Source of the DNA: Methanosphaera sp. rholeuAM74
Lineage (GTDB): Archaea > Methanobacteriota > Methanobacteria > Methanobacteriales > Methanobacteriaceae
Direction of reading: 5' to 3'
DNA length: 19,220 nucleotides
NCBI GenBank assembly: GCA_003266075.1
Contig: MUZZ01000025.1
Span: 1 to 19,220, forward strand
The translations under genes and the position numbers were made by a program. Positions 1 through 7,010 of the stretch are shown piece by piece; position 1 is the first letter of the stretch, and each line of letters starts with the position of its first letter. The notes under the pieces were generated by a model. The model was not told where the DNA came from, ran no database searches, and was given only the letters and a program-made list of their open reading frames with translations.

Positions 1-183
1 AACTATAAAATAAAATATTGTTATATACAAAAAATAAAACACTAACAAGCTTTTAAAAAAGAAATATCCTCATAAAAATATAATGGATTTAAAAATGAAA
101 AACTAAAAAATAAGAACAAAACGAACTATAAAAGATAAAATAAGAAAGAATAAACGTTTTCAGAGAAATGGAAATTACCCTAA

Positions 184-204
184 ATAAAAAAGGAAAAAAA
201 AATA
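184..204 (-). terminator. Oligo-T terminator downstream of the capA-like gene
   Basis: Read on the minus strand, two T-runs separated by CC follow the stop codon of the capA-like gene within about 10-25 bases. Oligo-T tracts without a needed hairpin are the usual archaeal termination signal. The T-run is seen directly; its function is inferred. Confidence 0.5.
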
Positions 205-210
205 TGGGGT

Positions 211-1338
211 TTATTTGGTGGTATTTCTTGTTAGATTGTATTTTATAACACCTATACCATCATCAGTTACTTCCATCTGAGAACATTGTGGATTTAAGTT
301 ATTTAACAAGCTCTTACCATCATCAGGTGACATGAACTGGGGTAGGTAGCCACTAATGTATACTGGATATACATAGGCAGACACATTTTCACCTGTAACG
401 TTGAATGATACGAAATAGGCTGTATGTGTTGCAGGATTGCTCTGGTCGAAGATAAAGTTTCCAAGACTATAGAATATTGGCCTGTCATTGTATACTTCTA
501 TTCCCTGTGTTACATGTGTATGAGTTCCTACAACTGCGTCTGCACCAGCATCAATTGCTTTGTGTGATATGCTTATCTGGTCATCATTTGGCTGACGGCT
601 GTACTCATTACCATAATGAATATACACTAGTACAATATCTGAATTGTTTTTAGCTTCCATGATTTGCTTAGGACTTTCAACATCATCCCATGCAGAGTAT
701 CCTGGTTTATCATCACCTGCTATTGGCATGACCTCCTGTGAATACTCTTGGAAGTTCTTACTGTCCATGTAATTAAATATGGTGATATTATGACCGTTAC
801 GTTCTAGTGTTATTGGATTGGTAGCTTCCTGTTTATTTTCTCCTGCACCGATATGTAATATCCCGTTTTCATCGAGGTTCTTAATAGAATCCCTCATACC
901 CTCTACCCCATAATCAAATACGTGATTATTAGCATTGGCTGATACTACCGTCCCATTTGTACCATTGATTAATGGTATGTAATCTGGACTTGCCTTTAAT
1001 GGAACATCTGGTTTAACAGCACCTGATGTAGTGGTGAATGGGTTTTCAGTGTTTACCAAGAGAATATCAGTATTCGAGGTTACGTTAGATACAAAACGGT
1101 ACGGACTTTCATCTAACGATAGTGCTCCTGGTGTATTACGTCCAAACATTACATCTCCAGTAACAGTGATTGACACATTTCCCCTTTCGATTTCATTTTG
1201 AACATCCAGTAGGTTCTCAGTATTGCCATCCTTAATCTTTTCTATCATGTGCAGGTATGGACTGTCTAATGCATATAATAGCACTATTAAGGTGATTAGA
1301 AGCAATATTATTACTATTATCTTGTTTTTTTCTTTCAT
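211..1338 (-). CDS. CapA-like (PGA_cap) metallophosphatase-fold protein, membrane anchored
   Basis: Member of the CapA/PgsA (PGA_cap) family, named for poly-gamma-glutamate capsule synthesis in Bacillus but of unproven role in archaea. Counting from an alternative GTG at 1353, a hydrophobic helix (about residues 11-28) is followed by an extracellular domain with the family motifs: GDVMFGR (66-72), NTENP (101-105), ANNHVFDYG (141-149), HYGNEYS (246-252), GTHTH (277-281) and GNFIFDQ (298-304). These resemble the metal-binding motifs of calcineurin-like phosphoesterases. I chose the ATG at 1338 (375 residues, starting MKEKNK): it has a purine-rich stretch upstream and places positive charges directly before the membrane helix, while the GTG at 1353 has no ribosome binding site. 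The gene stands alone, divergent from gltX. A role in cell-envelope polymer metabolism is inferred. Confidence 0.85.
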   Translation of the reverse strand: MKEKNKIIVIILLLITLIVLLYALDSPYLHMIEKIKDGNTENLLDVQNEIERGNVSITVTGDVMFGRNTPGALSLDESPYRFVSNVTSNTDILLVNTENPFTTTSGAVKPDVPLKASPDYIPLINGTNGTVVSANANNHVFDYGVEGMRDSIKNLDENGILHIGAGENKQEATNPITLERNGHNITIFNYMDSKNFQEYSQEVMPIAGDDKPGYSAWDDVESPKQIMEAKNNSDIVLVYIHYGNEYSRQPNDDQISISHKAIDAGADAVVGTHTHVTQGIEVYNDRPIFYSLGNFIFDQSNPATHTAYFVSFNVTGENVSAYVYPVYISGYLPQFMSPDDGKSLLNNLNPQCSQMEVTDDGIGVIKYNLTRNTTK

Positions 1339-1665
1339 AAAATCCCACGACACATCATGTATATATTACTATGTATCTATTACAAAATATTTAATCATAA
1401 TCATCATTACTCAAATGAAGTAGTTACACTTGAAAACAGTAGTAAGTAATAACAGAATATGTGTAAATCATTCAATAGACAACAGTAGATGAATTTTAAG
1501 TGCTTTAAGGCATATACATAGAAAAGTATTACGAAAATAGTTATTATTCAAAAGAAGTTTATAGAATAAAGGAGATAAATTATATTATTATAGAAAAATT
1601 TTATTTGGTAATTTATTTTGACTTATCATAATTATTAAATATTAACAACTAATTGGAGGATACTA
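1339..1665. other. Divergent intergenic region between capA-like gene and gltX
   Basis: About 330 AT-rich bases carrying the promoters of both divergent genes. No ORF, tRNA or repeat family was recognised. Before gltX there are TATA-like stretches at about 1574-1590 and 1634-1643. The nearer one lies so close to the ATG that the GGAGGA at 1654-1659 would be left out of the transcript, so a start from the farther one is likelier. Confidence 0.5.
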
Positions 1666-3357
1666 ATGGATATAGAAGAAACTATCTACAAATACGCATT
1701 AACCAATGCTGTAGAACATGGAAATAACTGTCAAACAGGGTCAGTTATTGGTATGGTTATGAGTAAGCACCCAGAGATGAGAAAAGATCCTAAAACTGTG
1801 AGTCAACTGGCAGGAAAGCTTGTTGCAAAAGTTAACTCGTTAAGTCCGGAAGAACAGGTAAACGAATTAAACCAGTTGGGTGGAATAGAAGAACATAAAA
1901 GAGCACCAGAAAAACCTAAAGGATTACCAGAACTAGAAAATATCAAAGACTCTAAGGTAAAACTAAGATTTGCACCAAACCCATCAGGTCCACTACACAT
2001 AGGTCATGCAAGAGCTGCAATACTGAATATGCTCTACAAAAAGAAATATGATGGGAAATTAGTCCTAAGAATAGAGGACACCGACCCTAAACGAGTCGAA
2101 AGTGATGCTTATACCAGCATACCAGAAGACCTTGAATGGCTTGACATACAAGCAGATGAAACATACATCCAAAGTGACAGATTAGACGTATACTATGAAT
2201 ACGCTGTTAAAGCAATAGAATGTGGAGCAGCATATATGTGTACATGTGATGGAGGAGACTTCAAGAAGTTAAAGGACAACAAAGAGGCATGTCCATGTAG
2301 AAGTCATAGTGTCGAAGAAAACCTTGAATTATGGAACAGATTCCCGGAAATGAGTGAAGGAGAAGCTGTGCTACGTGTCAAAACTGACATAGAACACAAA
2401 AATCCGGCAATACGTGACTGGGTGGCAATGAGAATAGTCACACAAGAACATCCACGAATAGGCGACAAATACAGGATTTATCCTATGATGAACTTCTCTG
2501 TAACCGTGGATGACCATTTAATGGGAATAACCCATGTGCTACGTGGAAAAGATCACCTTGCTAATAGTGAGAAACAAAGCTACCTATACAAACATTTTAA
2601 CTGGCAAATACCTGAGTTCATCCATTATGGTAGGCTTAAAATGGATGATGTGGAATTAAGCACATCCAAGGCACGTGAAGGAATAAACGATGGCACATAT
2701 ACTGGCTGGGATGATCCACGACTGGGAACAATCAGAGCAATAGCACGTAGAGGAATAAAAAAAGAGGTACTGTATGAGTTAATAGAGGAAATTGGTACAA
2801 AACAGGCTGATGCAACCATCAGTTGGAAGAAAATCTATGGACTAAACCGTAACATAGTCGAAGAAGAAACTAACCGATACTTCTTCATACCAAAGGCTGT
2901 TAGAGTAGACATAGAAAATCTACCAGAAGACTCACAGAACATGACCGTGAAACGTGAACTACACTACAACCAACCAGAAAAAGGGTACAGGACACTGAAA
3001 TTCACTGGCAGTGCATACATACCAGAAGACGACTACAATAAAGCATTGAACAATGCAAAAGAATTACGATTAATGGATTTGGTGAACATCAACGTTGATG
3101 AGGACGCATGCACCTATACGGGTAGTTTACTTGAAGAGGCACAGAAAAATCATGCAACCATAATACAGTGGTGTCCAACAAGTGATGCGATTAAATCAAC
3201 CGTAGTTATGCCAGACAATACCAAAGTTGAAGGATACATAGAATCTGATGCAAATAATCTTAAAGTAGATGACATGGTACAACTAGAAAGGTTTGGCTTT
3301 GCAAGAGTAGATAACGTAAAAGATGATGAAATAACATTCTATTATACACACAATTAA
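1666..3357 (+). CDS. gltX: Glutamyl-tRNA synthetase (archaeal type)
   Basis: Class I aminoacyl-tRNA synthetase that attaches glutamate to tRNA-Glu. In archaea, which generally lack GlnRS, it also charges tRNA-Gln, which GatDE then amidates. The protein has 563 residues, usual for the archaeal/eukaryal form, with an N-terminal extension of about 95 residues. The catalytic core carries HIGH at residues 111-114 within a PNPSGPLHIGHARA block, and the KMSKS-equivalent LSTSK at 331-335. A four-cysteine cluster (C192, C194, C209, C211) sits between them as in archaeal GluRS and may bind zinc. The C-terminal half (about 390-563) is the beta-barrel anticodon-binding region. The start is set by GGAGGA seven bases before the ATG. 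dapL follows after 16 bases, so the two are probably one operon; from memory the same pair is adjacent in Methanothermobacter. Confidence 0.97.
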   Translation: MDIEETIYKYALTNAVEHGNNCQTGSVIGMVMSKHPEMRKDPKTVSQLAGKLVAKVNSLSPEEQVNELNQLGGIEEHKRAPEKPKGLPELENIKDSKVKLRFAPNPSGPLHIGHARAAILNMLYKKKYDGKLVLRIEDTDPKRVESDAYTSIPEDLEWLDIQADETYIQSDRLDVYYEYAVKAIECGAAYMCTCDGGDFKKLKDNKEACPCRSHSVEENLELWNRFPEMSEGEAVLRVKTDIEHKNPAIRDWVAMRIVTQEHPRIGDKYRIYPMMNFSVTVDDHLMGITHVLRGKDHLANSEKQSYLYKHFNWQIPEFIHYGRLKMDDVELSTSKAREGINDGTYTGWDDPRLGTIRAIARRGIKKEVLYELIEEIGTKQADATISWKKIYGLNRNIVEEETNRYFFIPKAVRVDIENLPEDSQNMTVKRELHYNQPEKGYRTLKFTGSAYIPEDDYNKALNNAKELRLMDLVNINVDEDACTYTGSLLEEAQKNHATIIQWCPTSDAIKSTVVMPDNTKVEGYIESDANNLKVDDMVQLERFGFARVDNVKDDEITFYYTHN

Positions 3358-3373
3358 AAGGAGAAGTGATAAC

Positions 3374-4609
3374 ATGGCAGTAAATGTAAATGAATATTAT
3401 TCAAATATACAAAACAATTACTTATTTGTAGAAATAGCAAGAAGAGTGGAAAAATATCAGGAAGAACATCCAGAAGCTGATTTAATTAAAATGGGAATAG
3501 GAGATGTGACTAGACCACTAACAAAGTCAGTTATTAAGGCATTCCATGAAGCAGTGGATGAAATGGGTGAAGCTGATACGTTCAGAGGCTATGGACCAGA
3601 ACAGGGATATGATTTTCTCATTGAAGATATTATTAAAAATGATTACAATCCACTAGGAATTGAGTTAAAAAACTCAGAGGTATTCATTAGTGATGGAGCA
3701 AAATGTGATACGGGTAACTTCCAAGAACTGTTCTCACAGGATAACATTATCGCAGTAACTGATCCAGTCTACCCAGTATACGTTGATAGTAATGTGATGG
3801 CTGGACGTAGTGGTAAAATAAATGAGGACGGATTCTATGAAAAAATAGTGTACCTACCTGCAACTGCTGAAAATAACTTTGTACCAGCTCTGCCCGAAGA
3901 GGATGTGGATATCATTTATCTGTGTTATCCTAATAACCCTACTGGTACTACACTAACAAAAGATGAACTTAAGGTATGGGTAGACTATGCAAAAGAAAAT
4001 GATGCACTGATATTATTCGATTCAGCCTATGAAGCTTTCATTGAAAGTAGTGATGTGCCACATAGTATCTATGAAATTGATGGAGCTAAAGAAGTTGCAG
4101 TTGAATTTAAGAGTTATTCAAAGGTTGCTGGCTTTACTGGTGCACGTTGTGGATACTGTGTTGTACCTGAAGAGGTCTATGTTAAAAACTCTGATGGTGA
4201 AGACGTACAGTTAAACCCATTATGGAATAGAAGACAATCAACAAAGTTTAATGGTGTGAGTTATCCTGTTCAGAGGGCTGCTCAGGCAATTTACACGCCA
4301 GAGGGTAAAAAAGAAATCCAAGAAAATTTGGATTATTATATGGCTAATGCTAAGGTTATCAGGGAAAACCTCGAAAAACTCGGTTTAGACGTGTATGGTG
4401 GTATTGATTCACCTTACATATGGTTTAAAACACCTGACAACATTGATTCTTGGAGTTTCTTCGACATACTACTAGATCAAGCACACGTCGTAAGTACCCC
4501 TGGTGCTGGATTTGGACCTAGTGGTGAAGGTTATATCAGGTTAACAGCATTCAATACGTATGAAAAAACTGTTGAAGCTATGGAAAGGCTTTCAAACTTA
4601 AAATTATAA
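3374..4609 (+). CDS. dapL: LL-diaminopimelate aminotransferase
   Basis: PLP-dependent class I/II aminotransferase that converts tetrahydrodipicolinate directly to LL-diaminopimelate with glutamate as amino donor, the short DAP route to lysine used by plants, Chlamydia and many methanogens. It has 411 residues, the usual family length. Visible landmarks are the N-terminal GIGDVTRPL (41-49), FRGYGPEQGY (70-79), the substrate/PLP loop YPNNPTGT (185-192), FDSAYEAF (215-222) and the PLP-lysine motif SYSKVAGFTGARCGY with K250. AGGAG lies about nine bases before the ATG. It is co-transcribed with gltX by spacing. Lysine is also a cross-link residue of pseudomurein, so the enzyme may serve the cell wall as well as protein synthesis (inference). 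Confidence 0.95.
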   Translation: MAVNVNEYYSNIQNNYLFVEIARRVEKYQEEHPEADLIKMGIGDVTRPLTKSVIKAFHEAVDEMGEADTFRGYGPEQGYDFLIEDIIKNDYNPLGIELKNSEVFISDGAKCDTGNFQELFSQDNIIAVTDPVYPVYVDSNVMAGRSGKINEDGFYEKIVYLPATAENNFVPALPEEDVDIIYLCYPNNPTGTTLTKDELKVWVDYAKENDALILFDSAYEAFIESSDVPHSIYEIDGAKEVAVEFKSYSKVAGFTGARCGYCVVPEEVYVKNSDGEDVQLNPLWNRRQSTKFNGVSYPVQRAAQAIYTPEGKKEIQENLDYYMANAKVIRENLEKLGLDVYGGIDSPYIWFKTPDNIDSWSFFDILLDQAHVVSTPGAGFGPSGEGYIRLTAFNTYEKTVEAMERLSNLKL

Positions 4610-4651
4610 TATATTAAATGTTTTTTACTTTGTAGTACAATAGTGTTACTT

Positions 4652-4682
4652 CCATTTCCAGTGTAAATATTTTTGGAAATGG
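4652..4682. promoter_or_regulatory. Perfect 9-bp inverted repeat between dapL and histone gene
   Basis: CCATTTCCA (4652-4660) and its exact reverse complement TGGAAATGG (4674-4682) flank a 13-base AT-rich spacer. The element begins 43 bases after the dapL stop and ends 15 bases before the histone TATA box. It could be an RNA hairpin that ends the gltX-dapL transcript, or an operator just upstream of the histone promoter. The lack of a T-run directly after it weakens the terminator reading. Confidence 0.5.
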
Positions 4683-4696
4683 TTAAAAAACAAAGC

Positions 4697-4734
4697 ATTA
4701 AATATTAACTCTCGGATATATAGTAGTGGAGTGA
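4697..4734 (+). promoter_or_regulatory. Histone gene promoter (TATA box) and ribosome binding site
   Basis: ATTAAATATT at 4697-4706 is a good archaeal TATA box. A start about 25 bases downstream falls near 4726, just before GGAGTGA (4728-4734), which lies five bases before the ATG at 4740. The spacing fits a short-leader transcript. Confidence 0.55.
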
Positions 4735-4739
4735 AAGAA

Positions 4740-4949
4740 ATGTCTGAAATACCAAAAGCACCCATTTCAAGAATAGTTAAAAGTGTAGGTGCGGAAAGAA
4801 TAAGTAAAGAAGCCGAAGAAAAATTTGTAGAAGCTGTTGAAGCCTACACCATGAAATTAGCTGAAACCACCATTGATTTGGCAAAACATGCTGATCGTAA
4901 AACTATACAACCAGAAGATGTGGATTTAGCTTTAAAGCATTTCTACTGA
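4740..4949 (+). CDS. Archaeal histone (HMf family)
   Basis: Small DNA-binding protein that dimerises through the histone fold and wraps DNA into archaeal nucleosome-like particles. From the ATG at 4740 the protein is exactly 69 residues, the length of HMfA/HMfB. An upstream in-frame GTG at 4731 is unlikely because it lies inside the ribosome binding site GGAGTGA. The sequence fits the family: N-terminal PKAPISRIVK, the loop GAERIS, a long central helix with the acidic EAVEAYTMKLAE, and the C-terminal DLAKHADRKTIQPEDVDLAL block that contains the conserved RKTI..ED motif. It is monocistronic, with its own TATA box and a T-rich terminator. Other histone paralogues are likely elsewhere in the genome. 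Confidence 0.95.
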   Translation: MSEIPKAPISRIVKSVGAERISKEAEEKFVEAVEAYTMKLAETTIDLAKHADRKTIQPEDVDLALKHFY

Positions 4950-4982
4950 TTCAACTTCTTTTTATTTTTTCTTTCTTTTTTA
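4950..4982 (+). terminator. T-rich terminator of the histone gene
   Basis: Several T-runs (about TTTTTATTTTTT then CTTTCTTTTTT) follow the histone stop codon at once, which is typical of strong archaeal termination. No hairpin is apparent. Confidence 0.65.
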
Positions 4983-5042
4983 TGATTATTGAATTTTTAA
5001 AAAGCTCATTTTTAGTAAATTTAAACTATTAATAAAATAAAT

Positions 5043-5049
5043 AAAAAAA
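5043..5049 (-). terminator. Oligo-T tract downstream of the DUF3467-like gene
   Basis: On the minus strand a run of seven T with further T-rich sequence begins about 20 bases after the stop of the DUF3467-like gene. It faces the histone terminator from the other side, as expected between convergent genes. Confidence 0.45.
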
Positions 5050-5068
5050 TAGGGGGTTTTGGAGGAGT

Positions 5069-5323
5069 TTAATAATTGTTTTGTTCTAAATTCTCTTGCA
5101 TGACTTGGATTATGTTTCTTGCTACTTGTGGAGTCATTACTATTTGTGTTGAGACTTCCTGTATTATTTCCACATCTCCGAAGTCGTTGTTTGATAATTT
5201 TTCTTCTATGAATGCTACTCTGATTTGCTGGTCTGAGCCTACACATACAGCTCCTGATACTGGTTGTGTTTTTGATTCTTTTATAACTATTTTTGGCATG
5301 TTGTTGTTGTTTAGGTTATCCAT
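5069..5323 (-). CDS. Small DUF3467-like protein
   Basis: 84 residues, no signal peptide or membrane segment. The core (about 30-80) has the shape of DUF3467: a short strand region QQIRVAF (32-38), a gap, then TQIVMTPQVARNIIQVM (59-75), matching the family's 'variety-of-V..R-V-x-M-S/T-P-x-x-A-K/R' pattern before a C-terminal amphipathic helix. The family has no settled biochemical function. Its ATG lies inside the last codons of the upstream winged-helix gene (8-base overlap, with GGAG 11 bases before it), so the two are almost certainly translationally coupled. It may be a partner or modulator of that regulator. The family call is from pattern memory and is moderate. Confidence 0.65.
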   Translation of the reverse strand: MDNLNNNNMPKIVIKESKTQPVSGAVCVGSDQQIRVAFIEEKLSNNDFGDVEIIQEVSTQIVMTPQVARNIIQVMQENLEQNNY

Positions 5324-5840
5324 AATTAATCATTCTCCTGTTTTTGTTTTTTGGGTAATATCCGTTAATGTATAGTAAGGATTCATCAAGTTCTTCTGAA
5401 AACAGTAGATTTTTGTTGTTTAATAAATCCACTGAATCTGAGGTCATTTTATCGTTTTGTTCTAGACGGTTTAGTTCATATTCTTCATCTATCTCGTAGT
5501 CGAAACTGTTCATGAATTCCTCGAATTCATCGTCTGAAACTAGTTCACCTATAATTTCTTCTTCGTTTTGTAGTTCATCTTTCATAGATAAGTCTGCTAG
5601 TGTTATTTGTGTTTTTATGAGTGTTTTTACAATTTTTGAGTTTGTGTTAACACTATATGTTGACCCTACTTTTTCTATGATGTTATTTTCCAGTAAATTG
5701 TCTATAAAGGAGTCTAAAGTTACCCTCGAGATTTGTGCTCCTATAGCTATTTCTTTTTTAGTGTAGTTTCTTTCTGGATTTACTAATATGTAATTTATTA
5801 CTTTTACTTGTGGATATTTGCCAAATATTTTTTCATACAT
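5316..5840 (-). CDS. Winged-helix-turn-helix transcriptional regulator with acidic tail
   Basis: 174 residues. Residues 1-70 form a winged-helix DNA-binding domain: helix 1 KVINYILVNPERNYTKKEI, recognition helix ISRVTLDSFIDNLLENN (37-53), then a wing VGSTYSVN (58-65). This pattern is common in archaeal small regulators. The rest (about 85-174) is strongly acidic (EEEIIGE, DDEFEEF, IDEEYE) and looks partly disordered; it may contact basal transcription factors or the protein encoded next in the operon. There is no ligand-binding domain. The start is preceded by GGAG at a long spacing. The gene is divergent from the 85-residue gene, with 112 bases between them. The DNA target is unknown. Confidence 0.75.
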   Translation of the reverse strand: MYEKIFGKYPQVKVINYILVNPERNYTKKEIAIGAQISRVTLDSFIDNLLENNIIEKVGSTYSVNTNSKIVKTLIKTQITLADLSMKDELQNEEEIIGELVSDDEFEEFMNSFDYEIDEEYELNRLEQNDKMTSDSVDLLNNKNLLFSEELDESLLYINGYYPKNKNRRMINYG

Positions 5841-5919
5841 AGATTCACAACTCCATATTGTTTAAAAACTAAACATTAATTTTTTTTGAACCGTGAAGTG
5901 TACAGTTTCTATACATAAT

Positions 5920-5928
5920 ATTAAATAT
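5920..5928 (+). promoter_or_regulatory. TATA box of a probably leaderless transcript
   Basis: ATTAAATAT is centred about 29 bases before the ATG of the 85-residue gene, and no GGAGG-like sequence lies before that ATG. Transcription would start at or within a few bases of the start codon, which points to a leaderless mRNA, common in archaea. Confidence 0.45.
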
Positions 5929-5952
5929 GTGATAAGTTATATATAAATATAT

Positions 5953-6210
5953 ATGAAAAGCAATGCCCAACTAGAGAAGGATATTTTATCCACATTATTC
6001 AAGCACGGATGTATTGGCAAACACCATACACCTGTAATAAATTTATGCAGGAATTTAAACCAGTACTCATGTAAAGAAATAAAAAAAGGTGTTAAATCCC
6101 TTCGTAAGCAACAATACGTTAATCTCTACAAAACATACCATGGATTGGATATTAGACTAGTTCCTTCAAAGCTATCAGAAATCAAGAAAATTATAGATTA
6201 TGAGGATTAA
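5953..6210 (+). CDS. Small HTH-like protein of unknown function
   Basis: 85 residues, basic, with three cysteines (C20, C32, C40) and no membrane segment. The order of predicted helices, LEKDILSTLFKHG, a CKEIKKGVKSLRKQQYV block (40-56) and a following strand pair VNLYKTYHGLDIRLVP (56-71), resembles a winged-helix domain in which the KEIKKGVKSLRKQ segment would be the recognition helix. I do not recognise a named family. The gene has no ribosome binding site and probably gives a leaderless transcript from the TATA box at 5920. It diverges from the winged-helix regulator upstream, and its TAA overlaps the stop codon of the convergent gene at 6207. A DNA-binding role is inferred from the fold pattern only. 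Confidence 0.7.
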   Translation: MKSNAQLEKDILSTLFKHGCIGKHHTPVINLCRNLNQYSCKEIKKGVKSLRKQQYVNLYKTYHGLDIRLVPSKLSEIKKIIDYED

Positions 6211-6740
6211 ATGTCTAACGACCTATGAATCTTATCTATCTCCAAGTCAAATTGTTTTTGAGATAGAACTCCTTCCATTAATTTTATTTTAGCTGTAAAT
6301 ACTTGGTGGAGTAACGTCAGTTGCACATTAATCAGGTTAATATAATAATTTATTGTTCCTAGGTTTGTAAGTTCATCCACCACTATTGCTTCAGTCATAT
6401 CCCATTTAATAATAGCTTCATCTAATTGATACTGTAATTTATCTAACAAGAATAGAGTCATTAAATGAATATCCATGTATTCTGGATACAAATCATTTAC
6501 AAAGTTTTCATCATGACCAAAGAAGGTTAAGTATAATGGAAACAATCTGTTTTTTATGTATTTGATTATTCCAGTTAGTTGAATATAGACATATGAATTA
6601 AACTCGTTACTCTCTGAAACCTTATTCCATACATCAAGTAGTAGCCGTAGTTCATCATTTATCTCATGCAGATAGTCAAAGTATTCATCCCCATCAGCCA
6701 TGCTTAAGAATGCATCTTCGTCCATTTCATATTCACTCAT
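6207..6740 (-). CDS. Hypothetical acidic, helix-rich protein
   Basis: 177 residues, not recognised. The N-terminus is very acidic (MSEYEMDEDAFLSMADGDEYFDYL). The rest reads as long amphipathic helices rich in Leu, Ile and Tyr (for example HLMTLFLLDKLQYQLDEAI and NLINVQLTLLHQVFTAKIKL), with no cysteine, signal peptide or clear transmembrane helix. It may be a helical-bundle protein. The start is well supported by GGAGG six bases before the ATG. Its TAA at 6207-6209 shares bases with the TAA of the convergent 85-residue gene. The 270 bases upstream hold its promoter and that gap carries no other gene. Confidence 0.75.
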   Translation of the reverse strand: MSEYEMDEDAFLSMADGDEYFDYLHEINDELRLLLDVWNKVSESNEFNSYVYIQLTGIIKYIKNRLFPLYLTFFGHDENFVNDLYPEYMDIHLMTLFLLDKLQYQLDEAIIKWDMTEAIVVDELTNLGTINYYINLINVQLTLLHQVFTAKIKLMEGVLSQKQFDLEIDKIHRSLDI

Positions 6741-7010
6741 AATAATCCTCCAATAAGTATTGTTACTATATTATACATCATCATACTTATTATTAATTAT
6801 ACTGGGATGTTTTCAATACCAAAAATAGGTAGTACTAGTGTCATGTAACAACCTAATTTAGATTATTAAAAGCCGGTCAACATTTAATTAACTAAATAAG
6901 TATTAATTAACACACAATTTAACAACAGTGAAAACACCATCAAATCATTCTTTAAACGGCATATAAATTTACTGCAAAAATACGCCCTTACAGATTTTAA
7001 CCCAAAGCAA

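Noticed and set aside
1634..1646. ATTAAATATTAAC before gltX, identical to the 13-mer at the histone promoter, as the gltX TATA box
   Set aside because: Its distance to the ATG would put the transcription start after the GGAGGA ribosome binding site, so it probably is not the main promoter.
6884..6911. TTAATTAAC repeated at 6884-6892 and 6903-6911
   Set aside because: Low-complexity palindromic AT motif 140-170 bases from the nearest start codon; no support for a function.
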